Of a DNA stretch of 64,000 bases, positions 22,801 through 35,629 are shown piece after piece. The position numbers and the translations under genes are program-made. The notes beneath the pieces were generated by a model that saw only the letters and a program-made list of their open reading frames with translations, searched no databases and was not told the origin of the DNA. The stretch lies in contig OY747721.1 in NCBI GenBank assembly GCA_963556495.2, forward strand, positions 31,790,349 to 31,854,348, written 5' to 3'. Within the stretch, counting starts at the first letter, position 1, and every line of letters begins with the position of its first letter. This DNA comes from Valencia hispanica. Its lineage: Eukaryota > Chordata > Actinopteri > Cyprinodontiformes > Valenciidae.

Positions 22801-24807
22801 GAAAACTGCTCTTGAAAAACTGCTTTTTGTTTTTACTCAGGCTATCTTTGTCTGTTATTAAACATTTTATGATTATCTGAAACAATTATGTGTGACTAAA
22901 CAACAGAAACAGAAGAAATCTGTAAAGGAGCCAACATTTTTTCCATGTCGCTGTAATAAATAAAAAGCATTTAAAAGGTGAACCAATCTTTCACCTCAGC
23001 TGCACGTTGTTTTGTATGGTGTAAATTTGCAATAAAGTTAAATTAGTCAGACAGTTATGCTGCTTAACAGCAAATAAGCCCCTCAAGTAGCTGACCAGCC
23101 GAGGCATCCCGTTGTGAGCGCGGTTCCGGAGGCCCTTTGGGGTCCCGCTTTGGAGCAGAACCGCTTTCCTGGAAACCAGCAGCTGCTTTGTTCTGCTCAG
23201 CCCTGCAACCTGTGATGCCTGTTACAGGAGAGCAGAGGAGAGAAGGGCAAAAACCCATGCATGGGAAGGAGGGAGTGTGGAAGGAGGTATGATGGAGTGG
23301 CGATGGGGCTCTGAAGATCCTGCAGAGTGTAAGAAAGGTTTCAGCCGCTCCTCTTCTCTGCTGTCTGACAGCGGAGGGGCTTCATGCTGAGAGCAGCTCT
23401 TTGTCTGGTCTGCTAAAGGAGCACGGAAAACGGAAAAGTAACAGAAAGCTGGGTGAGACATGACTCATAAAAGACTAGAAGCTGTGGACACTGACCGGGA
23501 CACTTGTTATTTAGCCCTTCTTATTAAGAAATTCCAGAAGAAAACGGTGACCTCGCATAGCAACGTCACAAACTGTTCCTCAAGCAGTCCCTGTAATCAC
23601 ACCTTTTTTAGTACAACTCAACCACTCAGTGCTTGTGTGTCAACATATTTGACTAAAACACTTCAAAGAGCCAGTTATGAGCTTTAGCTCTTGACAAAAC
23701 TTTTCTGTGCGATATTAAGTTAAAGGTTTAGAATTAACACTAATGAAATTGCCACTGTGGTTGCTATTTTTAGTGCAAAGCTGTGAGTACTCCATTTGGC
23801 CCAGCATATGACAAAGTAAGAACAGCTCGCTGTGGTGCAACCTGACTTTCTCCACAGATTGACACAGTTTCCTGAGGTATGAATAAAACTTCTTCAACTT
23901 GCTTTGGTCCTAATACAGTACTGCAGCTCACCTTCCTGTGCCATGTTCACAATTTTGTGAACAGCACGGGTTTTAGGGGACTCTCAAAAGTACTCAGAGT
24001 TCTCTTCCGGTTCACAGATGGACAAGCAAAAAAACAAGCTCCTTGTAAATTAGCAACTTAATGTTTTTTTTAGTTTTATGGTTCTGTTGCAGTGGGGGGA
24101 ATTCAGATTCTTCTGCAAGACACTTTGGGTGCTAAATAAAAAATAAATAAAAAATCAGCAAAAATATTTATTCCTGTAAAAGCAACTGTACTGTTAAGGA
24201 AAGGTGACAAGCTGTACAACATATCGAATCCCAGTCGTCTTTACAGTAGATGTGTGTGCATTATTGTGATCATAAAGGAGTGCTTGGATATAGTTTTTGG
24301 TAGGATATGGCATTTCAAGTGATATTCTGGAAAATTCAGCTTGATATGAATATATTTGGCCTCAATGCCTGTGTTGGATGTATATTTGTAGTAACGGAGA
24401 TGCTAAAGTGGGAACATTGTGTAGAAAAAAAGAGTTCGAAAAACGTGGGTTAATGGTGATCTTTGCCAAATTCAGCAAGTGTATCACATTTACATATATT
24501 TCTGTTATTAATATAGGCCTAAAATTGTTCTTGTATGTTATCCATATGCTAACGGAAGTTGGCAACCAGCAACTATATTGGGTCAGTTCACCCCTTTGTG
24601 AATTTGTGCCACCATTTAATATGCACTAGTTTCTATTTGTTCCCTCCTATGTCCATTACATACCTATAAACAAACCACTTTGTACCTGTCTACTTAATCC
24701 ATTGCATTTTGTCTTTGTATTTAGGTACTTGGATTTGTCTTGAGATTATATTTGTTGCAAATTGGTGCTACATAAATAAGTAGAGTATTTTTATTATTAA
24801 AAATGGC
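22801..24807. other. Intronic sequence, nothing recognised
   Basis: About 2 kb with no recognised element. The GC-richer part (23060-23460) has short frames on the minus strand but no splice-site or domain support. Confidence 0.45.
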
Positions 24808-24809
24808 TA

Positions 24810-26148
24810 CAGGTAAAACTCTAAAAATTAGAAGATCGTGCAAAAGTTAATTTATTTCAGTAATTCAACTTATAAGGTGAAACTAATATATGAGATAGAC
24901 TCATTACACGCAAAGGAAGATATTTCAAGCCTTTGTTATAATTTTGATCATTATGACTTACAGCTTATGAAAACCCCAAATTCAAAAGCTCAGAAAATTG
25001 GAATATTGTAAAAGGTTCAATATTTTAGGCTCAAAGTGTCACACTCTAATCAGCTAATTAATCCAAAGCACCTAAAAAGGTTCCCAAACCTTTAAATGGT
25101 CTCAGTCTGGCTCAGTTAGGAGTCACAATCGTGGGGAAGACTGCTGACCTGACAGTCTTGCAGAAAACCATCATTGACACCCTCCATAAGGGAGGGAAAG
25201 CCTCAAAATGGTCATTGCAAAAGATGTTGGATGTTCTCAAAGCGCTGTATCAAAGCACGTTAATAGAAAGTTATGTGTAAGCGAAAAGTGTGGAAGAAAA
25301 AGATGCACTCGCAGCAGGGATGACTGCAGCCTGGAGACCATCAAGCAGCTCTGTCCTGAACTATCTGAAGTTTTTTAAGGTCCTTTTTAGCCGCACTAGA
25401 CTAAACAACTAGATGGTAGTCCAGGTAACACAAGACCAAGGACTGTAGAACAACCTTTCTGGTTTCTGTTGACATATAATGAGCATTGCAGCTTATTACG
25501 GAAATGGTCCTACTGATTTTATTTAAAATTTTGTTAATATGCGTAGTCCATGACATTGTTTGATCTAATGTGATGCCAAACTGTTTAATCTCTTTAAGTT
25601 GTTCAATTTGTTGGCTCTCTAAAATAATGTGTAACTTCTGGGTTTCTCTGACAGAATGATTAAAGCCCAATACACTTTCTTTTTTTTTTACATTCCATTT
25701 TATATTGTTCCCCACCACCCATTCAGAGACAGACATGAGCTCCTGTTGAAGCATACTACTGACCTGATCCAAACTCGAAGCCGAAACAGATATGGTTGTG
25801 TCATCTGAATATACAGTCATGTATGCTTTATGGCATGCATAAGACAAACAGTATCATTTACAAAAAATACCATATAGCAAAGGACCAAGACAGCTCCCTT
25901 TTGGAATCCCACACAATCTGTAACAGTATTTGAAAGGGTACCATTAAATACAACACGTTTTCTATTCGCCAAATAACTACTCATAAAATTCATAAATAAA
26001 GCTGTAAGCCATAGTCATCAAAATTATAACAAATAAATGAAATATCTTGCTTTCCATGTTAGTCTATCTCATATATTAGTTTCACCTTGTTGAATCACTG
26101 AAATAAATAAACTTTTGCACAATATTCAAATTTTTTGAGTTGCACCTG
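24810..26148 (+). mobile_element. Tc1-like element with ~100-bp inverted ends, core replaced by LINE
   Basis: The left end after TA (24808-24809) contains GTGCAAAAGTTAATTTATTT and CAAC..GGTGAAACTAATATATGAGATAGAC. The right end contains the inverse (GTCTATCTCATATATTAGTT and TTTGCACAATATTCAAATTT), giving long subterminal inverted repeats. The left interior encodes the Tc1 N-terminal region (GKTADLTVLQ-type, then RDDCSLETIKQ-type). The catalytic core is absent, and 25346-25995 is reverse-oriented LINE sequence instead. The right TA is TT. Confidence 0.75.
25346..25995 (-). pseudogene. LINE reverse-transcriptase palm fragment inside a Tc1 element
   Basis: The minus-strand frame at 25401-25847 holds YSDDTTISVSASSLDQ (RT catalytic box) followed by WNVKKKESVLGF and LKEIKQFGITLDQTMSW, the standard order of non-LTR RT blocks. 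The preceding bases encode a decayed GVPQGSVLGPLLF-type block in another frame (VGFQKGAVLVLCYMVFF). It is not close to the other LINEs here. The 3' tail is missing. Confidence 0.75.
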
Positions 26149-27777
26149 TTCATTTCATGTTACTGTACATTATTTGCAGAATATTTGATGTTGCATAGTA
26201 TCTCTGTTGATTGTGATGTCTGATACCCATTTTGGCCAGATTAGTTTTATAAATTAAGACAGATTATGACTGTCCATCACACCAAAAAAACTTCGAGCGA
26301 CCTTCGGCGAATAGATATTCTTCTTCTGCTGCTCTTTCCTGGTCTTTCTGAAGCTCTCTGCGAGGTCTCCTCGACTGCTCTGTCTGAACTCTTACGAGAA
26401 ATGATTGACGTGTCCAATACTTATTGCTTAATTAGAGATCATAAATTGTTGCAACAGTTGTACAGTAAGGCATATTTCTGTGATGTGCATGTTTCTATCT
26501 AAAAAAGTTATTTACATTCAAGATGAAGGAAAAAACTACTTTGTTTGCAGCTATAATTGCTAATAGGTAGCAAGCTTGCAAACTGCTGACCTGTGAATTT
26601 TACTGATGTTTTATAGGCTCAGTTCATACCCCACGCAACTTAGATTTAAAATTTTAAATAAATTGAAGGAGGGAAACTGGAAGTAAGGCCTAATTAATCA
26701 AGTTTTAATACGGCTTTCCCTCCCCCACTGGGTTTACTGAACATACATGTAAGCTAACTGCCTTCATATTGACATAGTGAAAGAGAGTGGGTTGGAACTG
26801 TCCTTAACAGAATCCAGATTATGCCAGCCAGCTCAGTCTGCCCACACCCACAAAAGTGCAGCACAGTACTTTCATTATGCGTTGCCTCAGGCTGGCTCTG
26901 TTGTTGGACAGGACAATCGGTGTTTTGTTGCTCGGTTCCTACGATCCGACCAGAGCCAGCCGTCTGTTTATTCCTGAATTTACCATTTGTTTGGTTGAGA
27001 TGTGGCTGTGAGGCATGTGACATTTTTTTTCTTAAGCTGCAGATTCCACTCTGTATCGGATCTGTTGAATAAAAGGAGTCTATAGCAGGAGATACATTTT
27101 TTTCCCCCCTGAAATCCAGTATGTTGTCGGAAAGGATTGCACGTCAGCGGGGAATGTAAGACTGAGGACGTATAGCAGATCCAGTATACTGAGTCTGAAT
27201 AATATTTGAAGTGGCACTAAGCTTTTACAACTTTGAATCAGCAGAGACAAAAAATTGTTGTTTTTCTTTTAGGTTCTTTGTATTTCCTGACATTTGTTTA
27301 TTTCAACTATTGCACATTTATTCTTCAACCCTGGACTTTCTTCAGTAAATAAAAAGCTATCTTCACATGTTTGACATGCAATATAGGTGGCACACATTTC
27401 TATAACTTTAAACAAAGGTAGGAAGCAAAACATCACATCCCTATAATTTATAAAGGCCATTGTCATATTTTTAATGTATTTTCACATGTTTTCTTGTAAA
27501 AGTTTAACACGCTATCTCACAGCCTGAAAGAATCTCAGATGCATAATTCCTAGAAAAATGCAGCTTCCTGTTAAACAGCTTTTTAAATCTCTGCGTTTCC
27601 CTGGACTTTTAAATATCTCACTCATACTGAAAATTGCTAGCTGTGAGTCTTTGCTTAACAATAGCATCTACACCGAAGAGGGTTTTTGTCAACGGGACCT
27701 GATTGTATGTTGTAGCCTATATACTGCATTCACTGATTGGAAAAATATCTGATTTCTGAACTTGGGACTGGCCAGAG
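26149..27777. other. Intronic sequence, nothing recognised
   Basis: No element or exon recognised. The segment 27640-27700 (AATAGCATCTACACCGAAGAG) recurs at about 45310 with one mismatch, cause unknown. Confidence 0.45.
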
Positions 27778-27946
27778 TCCTCCATCCATCCATCCATCCA
27801 TCCATCCATCCATCCATCCATCCATCCATCCATCCATCCATCCATCCATCCATCCATCCATCCATCCATCCATCCATATATACATATATACATATATATA
27901 TACATACATATATACATACATATATACATCCATATATACATACATA
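27778..27946. repeat. (CATC)n microsatellite followed by (ATAC)n-rich tract
   Basis: About 100 bp of uninterrupted CATC units (27780-27876), then about 70 bp of ATATAC/ATAC variants. It is followed by CTATCCTATGCAGGGTCGCG, the usual fish repeat partner of CATC arrays. Long open frames across it on both strands are repeat artefacts. Confidence 0.95.
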
Positions 27947-27999
27947 CCCGTCTATCCTATGCAGGGTCGCGACTGAGCTGCCCTGGCCCGCCTCCCAGT

Positions 28000-30017
28000 G
28001 CTTTGCTGGTTTTAACAAATTTTATCAAAAAAGAAGTGGAACATTTATAAAGTACTAAACTGTGAATGATTCTGGTTTTATTTTATTCATTTATCTACAG
28101 CAAAAACATTTTAACAGTGTGGATGTTGACTTTTGATATTGCCCACACAAACATCAGCAAAAACGGAGTTGGACACAATTACCCTCTAGAGTCTAGACTC
28201 TAGCAGAGGCCAACAACCTTTGCAATCCAAAGAGCTAAATATTCTTAACTTAGCTTAGTTTAGCATAAATCACCCTGTACAAAAAGATAACATCATGAGA
28301 TTTGTTTTGCTTTAGACGACAGAGCCACTGTTTTAGAATACAGAAAAACATCAAACTTTTACAAAAAGAATGAATACAGTTATTGAAGAACCATGTCAAA
28401 AAAAGGACATAGTTTGCTATCTGCTAATAGAAGTGATCACCAAAAGAAAATATTGTTTGCCCTATTAGTTTCATTCCATTTCTATGAAAAAAATCTACAA
28501 AAACAGAGAAAAGCCTCTTCAACATTGCTAATTTCTTTATCATCAAAAGGTCATTAAACCACTAAAGAGGGTCTTATGCAGGGGTTAATTCTAAATAAAT
28601 TGTAGAACCCTGCTCTAAATTCTAATTGGACTTTTGCCATATTTTCCCAACCTAATGAGGCAATCTTACATTTTGTTTAATCCTTCCCACCCTTCCACCC
28701 ACCAACTGTGACTTACCTAAAAGTTTCAGAGGATTGCTTTTTCACAAAAAGGGTATTTTGGTCATTTCGTTGTTTCACTATGGTGGCTGTGCCTCGCATG
28801 CCTACAACTGTCTTGGTGTAAAGCAAACCACTGTAAGCTCATTAGTTTAAAGCCATAGCATCTGCCATTTTTAGCGTAGTTTATGCACCTACACGTTCAT
28901 CTGACGGTAAATGTTATGCTATGTAAACATGGATCTAACAGTGGGGGTGGGATTCCAGGTCAATGAGTTATGTAGACATTCAGATGGTAGTTGCTCTGTT
29001 TTTGCACATCTTCTCTGTGTTCTGTCTGCTCTTACTCTGTGTCTGAATTACTAAGCAAATAGCACCATATGTTTATCAAAAAAGGGACAGCACAGAGAGA
29101 GAGAGAACGCTGCACAGTTTGAGGAGGAACCCATGTGAATTAGACGGACATGACAATTTGTGTTTTTCTCCTTGTCTTGTAAATGCAGAAGCCATGCAAT
29201 TATTTTGTGACTTCATGCCTCCAAGGGGAATAAAAAGTTCAAATAGTAAAAGTTATCCTATGATGTCTAGGTTTAGAGGGTTAAATGTATTTAAATATAA
29301 AAAACAGAACCTTAATCTGTGAAATGATCTAATTGGGGTTTTAACAGCTCTGGATGTTGGAGGACGGCGTTCCGCAGGTGCCAGGCTTTTCCCGGTCAGC
29401 ATCAGGAATGTGTTAGATGTCAGATTGAGGGAATTCCGCGCATTTCTTCTATTCAGAGCGAGGTTTTGATTTGAGCCGCTCACCCGTAAAGAGCGGCGGT
29501 CCTGGATCCCAGAGCCTCGTGCCTCTGACTCTCTGCCTGCTGGCTGATGCTTTTACAGTCCTAAGTTTAATAAAAAACAAAAGGGTCATCCAGCCGCCCC
29601 CATTTTTATTTTATTCTTTTTTTTCCCTCAGGCGAATCTAGCGTCTGGATTATTAAAGAGACAAACGATGAGTGTCTCCCGGCTGTGTTGAGCTCATAGC
29701 TGAGAGGAGACTTAGATGTCCGCTGTCTCATACGTCCTAATGGCCTGTTGAACTCGCTGTGGACCTCAGTTTAGCGCTCTTGATTTATCGGCTGCTTGTG
29801 TGTGAATTAACTTTTGCACTGGTGGCTCCTGGGCTCCATCTGTGCATGGATGACCGTGTGTGTGTGTGCATGTGTGGGTGTGTGTGTGTGTGTCAGTCGG
29901 TCCCGCTTGTCTCCTCATACCTGCGCCTGTTTCATCCTTCCAATAAATCATGTGGCCCCATTTTGATGATGGTATTTACAATGTTCTCCTTTCCGTGTCC
30001 TTCTTATCTGTTCCCAG
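28000..30017. other. Intronic sequence, nothing recognised
   Basis: No exon or transposon recognised. There is a short (GT)n run at 29857-29893. It ends in the exon D acceptor (TCTGTTCCCAG). Confidence 0.45.
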
Positions 30018-30096
30018 AACTTTGGGAGAGGCGTGGGCCCAGCTGAAGAAGAGCCTGGCAGACGAAGCCGAGGTTCATCTAAAGTTCTCTTCAAAG
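30018..30096 (+). CDS. gas7: gas7 coding exon D
   Basis: 79 bp: one base completes Gly, then TLGEAWAQLKKSLADEAEVH and LKFSSK. Donor GTAATT. Phase 2 in, phase 0 out. Part of the first long F-BAR helices. Confidence 0.95.
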
Positions 30097-30311
30097 GTAA
30101 TTATCTTCATTTCAGGTTCCCAATATTTAGATATGAGGCTAAAAATGAGCTAAATCATCATCATTAAATCTGTTGCAAGTGGTTTTGGTTTCACTCCAAC
30201 ACAAGTGGAGGCGGAGAAAATCCGACAGATGAGGGCCATGGAGAAGCTTGAGGGCAGGGAGTCGGAGCTTATACAGGGCAGCAGCATACATCACCACATT
30301 ACAGCCACACA

Positions 30312-30619
30312 CAGTGGCGGTCCTCGACCATTTGGTGCCCTAGGCTTGACTGGTGGCGCCCCATGCCCACGAAAAAAGAGGTCATGTCCAAAGAATTGCA
30401 CATTTATTTAGATAATGATAGTATAACAATAACAATATAACAACATGTGCAAAAGAATAAAGCTGTTCAATAATAAATATAAAAAAAAACTTTTAACTTG
30501 AACAGTAGTGCAACATTTGAGAACAAAAAGTGCACACTAAAGAATCCAAACAAAAAATAAACATTTAACTTAATTTATTTTTATGTCAAAGATGGCGCCT
30601 ATAGGAAGGACCACCACTG
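30312..30619. mobile_element. hAT-like MITE, 308 bp
   Basis: Ends CAGTGGCGGTCCT and AGGACCACCACTG are inverted. Flanks GCCACACA (30304-30311) and CCCACACA (30620-30627) differ at one base, a likely 8-bp duplication typical of hAT. No coding capacity. Confidence 0.75.
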
Positions 30620-30627
30620 CCCACACA

Positions 30628-32863
30628 CTTCTAGGTCTTATGCTGGGATTCTGTGTGATAGTAACAAAACTTTAAAAACCATTCATACATTTCTTCCAAG
30701 TCACAAATTTGGTACTACTTTGTTGTTGATCTGTCACATAAAATGCATATACTTTTTGGTTTGTGGTGTGACAACGTTGTTGGAAAAACAACACATCCTG
30801 CAGGAGTTGAATCACTTTCCCTCGTTTGGAGACACACTTCTAACTGCTCTTCACCATTTCTTACGCTTTTTTATGCTGGTGCAATGTCTTCCTTTGTCTG
30901 TGACCATGGAAACAAACTTATTGCTGACTGCGCAAATGTGTCTGGATTGTGTTTTTGTTTTTTTGTTTTTTGTTAGTTTTTCTTTTTTTTATGAGTATGA
31001 GGATGTAAATCTGAATATAAGAGGGATCGTTTTAGAAAATATCCCATTGACAGTCAGTTGAAAAGCCATTAGGTGTGGAAACATATGTCCTAATTTACTT
31101 TTCATGTTTGATTAGTTGGAAATGAAGCAGGAGAGAAGAGAGATGCGGGAAAAAATGTCTTCGGTGATGTTATGCTCCAGAGATGCACAGATGTTCGGCA
31201 TTCTTCCAGATTCTCAGAGGAGACAGGAAGGATTTGAGTGGAAACGATGTTTGAATGATGGGTTGCGGGGTGACTACAGGAAGAAGCTGCACTTCTTATT
31301 CATGGCTGACAGCTGGGGCAGAACGCCACGTTGATTATTAGGATCATTAAACTCGCGACGCGCTCGCTGCAAAGATTAAAAAACCGACGTGATCCTGTCA
31401 CATTTGTGGTGCTGGAAGCTGTGCTGTTTACTTAAACTCTCTGTATGCTCGGGAATCAGGAAAAAGGAAGCAGAGCAGTTTGGATTAGTCTATAGTTTGG
31501 ATTTATCATCCTCACAAGCTCGGTGTGAGAGGATGATGACATAATGTGGAAAGCTACTCAAGAGCATGAAGCTAATTAAGGTTTTTGGACTGTATTCGTA
31601 TGCAAACAGTGGCTTAAATCCTATCCTCTTTTGATTCAAAGCCTGATCTTATAATTCTTGACTTTTTATGAGGAAAGCAATAGATGAGAATATCTAATTG
31701 GGATTCACCAATTTAATCCAGTGATCTAAACGTACTGCAACTGTTCCTCTGTTAGATAACTCCAGAAAAACGGAAAACATTAGCAAATCCATCACTAAAC
31801 AGTGTATTTAGACGGAAGTAAGACTCAGGAACACAAGCTGTTACAATGCTGTTTTTGCTGGAATTAAAACTACGTTTTCTAACAAGGAAGCTGCAGGACA
31901 GGTATGGTTCTGTCACTGATTGGACAAAACATAGCAGTTATGTCCGGTCCTGGTAGCTTAGGGGAATAGCATGGTGGGTCTGGTCGCCTTGCAGTGTCAC
32001 AGTAGAATTAGTCTATAAAAGAGGGGGAAACAGGGTGTTCTGCTTGTTGCATTGTTGATGTCAGATTAACGGTAACAAAAGGAACAGGCCAGGAAGGTTT
32101 TAAAGAGACGAGCCTGATAAAGGAGAGGAATGTAAAACGAAGTTTGCACACGAGTTTGAATGAACTAGAAATTGCTCAAAATGGGAATTGGCTAAGGAAA
32201 CTGTAAATCAGGGTCGGCCATTAAAGCCTAATCTGTGCATGTGTTATATGAATGTATTGCATCTATATGTGGATCGCGAATGCATGGATGGAGGTTTGAT
32301 CCTAAATCTGTTTATCTGAAAGACAATTTTTAGAATCAGAAAGGAATTTGGTTTGTAATAACAGCCGGATAAAAACTCTATGGTGTGCTGTCCAGCGGCA
32401 GCGTTTCATTCACATTGCTGGACATTCCTGCAGTAGTTTTGGTTCGTGGGTTTCTTTGTTTTAGGAGTTTACCACTGAGGTTGTCAGGACTGGATATAGA
32501 AGGAGCAGCCACGAAAACCCAGTCTCTCCAAGCAGTAACGGGTTGCGGCTTGAATCCAGACGTCTCCATCAGAACCAGATCAGTTCGAATTTATATTTGT
32601 GAACTCAAAACTGCTAAGTGTATTACACTGAGTGTATTTTTTATTTATTTTTTCAGGATTCACTAAACCCTCCGCTTGTAACGTTAAACACCAGAAACAG
32701 CAGCATTATTTATGTTTTTACTTGTAGGGCGTAACGATGCACACATGATTAATGCCTGCATGCTTGAGTCCCTCTCAGGTGTTCCGAACGACAAAAGAAA
32801 CGGGGATAATGTCCTTTTGTGTGTTCCTTCGATGTGGTGATCTCTGGTTTGTTTTCTGAGCAG
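30628..32863. other. Intronic sequence, nothing recognised
   Basis: No element or extra exon was recognised. Short frames at 30743-31061, 31116-31334 and 32385-32666 lack splice or domain support. Confidence 0.45.
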
Positions 32864-32992
32864 CTCCAGAGTGAAGTGGAGAAACCTTTCCTGACGTTCA
32901 GAGAGAACTTCAAGAAGGACATGAAAAGATTCGACCACCACATTGCCGACCTCCGCAAGCAGCTTGTCGGTCGCTACGCAGCCGTGGAGAAG
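32864..32992 (+). CDS. gas7: gas7 coding exon E
   Basis: 129 bp, phase 0 at both ends: LQSEVEKPFLTFRENFKKDM then KRFDHHIADLRKQLVGRYAA and VEK. Acceptor TTCTGAGCAG, donor GTGAGA. Central F-BAR helix with a basic cluster expected on the membrane-facing side. Confidence 0.95.
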
Positions 32993-33102
32993 GTGAGACC
33001 ATAGCTGGAATTCTCGTTTAGCTCAGCTCAGTCTGGCTGCAGCAGAATTCCTGAAGCTGTCGGGCACACATCTTCAACAAGAAGCGTGTCTTTTCATCAG
33101 CA

Positions 33103-33561
33103 TTTCTCTCCAACTTCCTAGTATTCTGCTTTAAAGTATGCAACTCTGCGTTAAACCAAGGAGTCAGCCTCCTATGGCTAGCCACTTTCTTTTTTAAGGG
33201 GGCTACACTATCTAATGCCAAACACAATGAGGACGTAAAGCTGCGAACCAGACCATCAATTTCTGAAGGGTTAGAGATAGAATTGCTGCCATCCACTGTG
33301 TTACTCTGAGACACTGAGGAAAGTAAGAATGGAACAGATTCTTTAAAGATTGTTACAGCATTGTCTGATAAAGCTCTACTATAATGACATTTTCTTTCAG
33401 ATTTAAGATGGTCAGTTAAAGTAAATTCAAAAGTTATCAAGAAGTGGTCAGACAGGACCGGGTTATGTGGGTGGACTTTTATTTCCTCACACTCAATACC
33501 GTATGTCAGTACAAGGTCCAAAGTGTGTTTACCCGAGTGGGTCGATCCCTGTACTTTTTGA
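33103..33561 (-). mobile_element. Internal fragment of the L2-like LINE (third copy)
   Basis: Matches 61732-62192 of the near-intact copy in reverse orientation. It covers the end of the endonuclease ([31 protein letters not shown]) and part of the linker. Both the 5' part and the 3' tail are missing, which is unusual for a LINE. The coding frame is still open. Confidence 0.85.
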
Positions 33562-33574
33562 GTTATCACGTTTT

Positions 33575-34495
33575 ATCATTCAAGGTCAAGGTCAAAGTCA
33601 ACTTTATTTCTATAGCACATTTATTACAGTAAATGCTGCCCAAAGTGCTTCACAAAATAGAATGCAATAGGATCAAACATAACTGCAATGTTAAGATTAA
33701 AACGGGTAGTAAAAGGAAAAGAACAGGAGCTAAAAAAATTCAGTCTTGAATAAAGTTCAGTCTTGAATAAAAACCAGCTCAGTTATCCAATGTTTTGGCC
33801 GATCTTATCTTACAGGGAAGGCCATTCCACAATTTCGGACCTACCGCAGAAAAGGCCCTGTCGACATGCGACTTAAGTTTTGTCCTTGGAATCACAAGGA
33901 AATTCTGTACGCTTGACCTCAGAGTTCTTGTTGGAATCTGGCTCAGCAGTAATTCTGACAGATATACCGGTGACAGACCATGAAGAGCCTTAAAAACAAA
34001 CGGTAGGACTTTAACCTGGATGCTGTAGAAGACCGGAAGCCAGTGAAGAGACCTCAAGACTGGTGTAATGTGCTCTCTGTGCGTGGTGGCGGTAAGCAGA
34101 CGGGCAGCGGCATTATGGACTAATTGAAGATGGCAAACAGAGGACTGATCCTAGCCAACATATAAAGAATTACAATAGTCCAATCTAGAAGAGATGAACA
34201 AGTGGATACCTTGCTCAAACACATTAGGTGGAAGAGAAGGTTTTACCTTAGTCAGCTGCCTAAGGTAGAAAAAACCAGACTAAATCACTCCATTAATTTT
34301 CCTGGATAACTTAAAAGCGCCCATCATAATAAACTCCAAGATTTTTAACAACTGGCTTGTAGTAGGAGGAGAGAGGGCCAAGAGAAGTCTCACACGTGTC
34401 CTGGGTACATAAACTGCCAAACAAGACTACTTCTGTTTTAATATCATTTAGTTTGAGAAGATTTAAGGCAAATCACCCTTTAACATCACCAAGAC
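33575..34495 (-). mobile_element. LINE 3' end, minus strand (L2-like, third family)
   Basis: The minus-strand frame at 33779-34057 reads SLHWLPVFYSIQVKVLPFVF, KALHGLSPVYLSELL and AFSAVGPKLWNGLP, the ORF2 C-terminus. Upstream pieces encode SRLDYCNSLYVG and LVHNAAARLLTATTHREHI with shifts. The tail (33585-33615) is ATAAAGTTGACTTTGACCTT in reverse. Confidence 0.8.
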
Positions 34496-34575
34496 ATTTT
34501 AAGAGGACTTGGTTCTCTCAAAGTAAGCCTTTTTTTTGTGTTGGTCTCTGATAGGAGCGTTTTTATCTCGTTCAG

Positions 34576-34699
34576 GCCCGGAAAGCTCTGGCTGACAGAC
34601 AGAAGGAGCTGGAGTTGAAGACCCAGCAGCTGGAGAGCAAGCTCACCAACAAGACCGAGGAGGAGATCAAGAAGGCTCGCAGGAAATCCACACAAGCAG
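34576..34699 (+). CDS. gas7: gas7 coding exon F
   Basis: 124 bp, 41 residues plus one base of a Gly codon: ARKALADRQKELELKTQQLE then SKLTNKTEEEIKKARRKSTQ A. Strong coiled-coil character. Acceptor CGTTCAG, donor GTCAGG. Confidence 0.95.
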
Positions 34700-35629
34700 G
34701 TCAGGGCAAAGGTCATTCTGGGGTCGAGGTTCCACATAGTTTGTTTGTTGTTTTAGCTCGGCCAGAGCGCCGCCTGCTTAATTCATGCCGCTGTGATCAC
34801 TGAGGCTAGTTAATCCTGACTGACTGGTGTTGCTCTAGAGATACGCCGGCTAGGGACTGTGTGCACTTTTTTTTGGGGGGGGAATTTTTCTTTTTTGAAA
34901 CGTTCAATTTTAAGCTGCCTAGACTTCACTCTGTAGAAAGGTAACAATTTCCTTCTGTAAAACAATTTCCATCCACCAGCGTGGACACTAAAGGGGCCGA
35001 AACTTACAAACAAAGCAGCTGTCCATCATCTAAAGCTGTTTAGAACTTATTATGCACATGTGTTTCAGTTTCATTGAAGCTGTAATTACAAATAATAATA
35101 AAAAAAAACTTAATGAGGCTAATAAGAACTTTTACAAGAGAATCCTGGACTAGTCAGACAGGAGTACAACATAAGACAAATCATTCTATTAGACAGAATA
35201 TATGCTGATATTCCAAGTCGGAGAGAAATTCTTTAAAATGTATCCAAAATCACCCAACATGACACCAGAGTTTTCAGTGTTTTTAGCGCCTGAGGCAGAA
35301 AACATCGTTTGCTTACTGGTAGAAGCCTGAACAGTTTGTCCAGAGCTCATATGGATTCTGTGGGTGTGCCCAGGATGCTGTTCCTGCGGGGGCTCTCAAA
35401 CAGATCCTGAACAGAGGGTATGTGGACTGTTCAAGGACTGTTACTACCCCCTCAATGTCCTCTTAAGGGAACCTCTTGTCCTGTAGATAGGATTTGTCCT
35501 CATTACCAGATCTGGTGCTGCCGGGGTACAGTAAGAACCTTCAGAATTATTCTCAAGAAAGTATGAAAATGTGTTAAAGACCCCTTGTGGAAAGGTCACA
35601 TTGGTTGAACATGTTCTTCTCGTGGGATA
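34700..35629. other. Intronic sequence, nothing recognised
   Basis: No element or exon was recognised in the first kilobase of this 11.3-kb intron. Confidence 0.45.

Noticed and set aside
27778..27880. Regular direct repeats resembling a CRISPR-like array
   Set aside because: Four-base units with no spacers in a vertebrate intron; simple microsatellite.
27730..28058. Long frames encoding repeated IHPS, DGWM and YIYT units
   Set aside because: They are translations of (CATC)n and (ATAC)n microsatellites in every frame, with no start context, splice sites or homology.
30205..30411. Frame MEAEKIRQMRAMEKLEGRE just after gas7 exon D, helix-prone and superficially F-BAR-like
   Set aside because: It is not part of GAS7 as known, no acceptor in phase precedes it, and it runs into a hAT MITE at 30312.
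29119..32666. Scattered 60-110 residue frames in gas7 introns
   Set aside because: None carries recognised motifs or paired splice sites; consistent with chance frames.
33444..33670. Two + strand frames over the third LINE copy
   Set aside because: Antisense to the clear endonuclease-linker frame on the minus strand.
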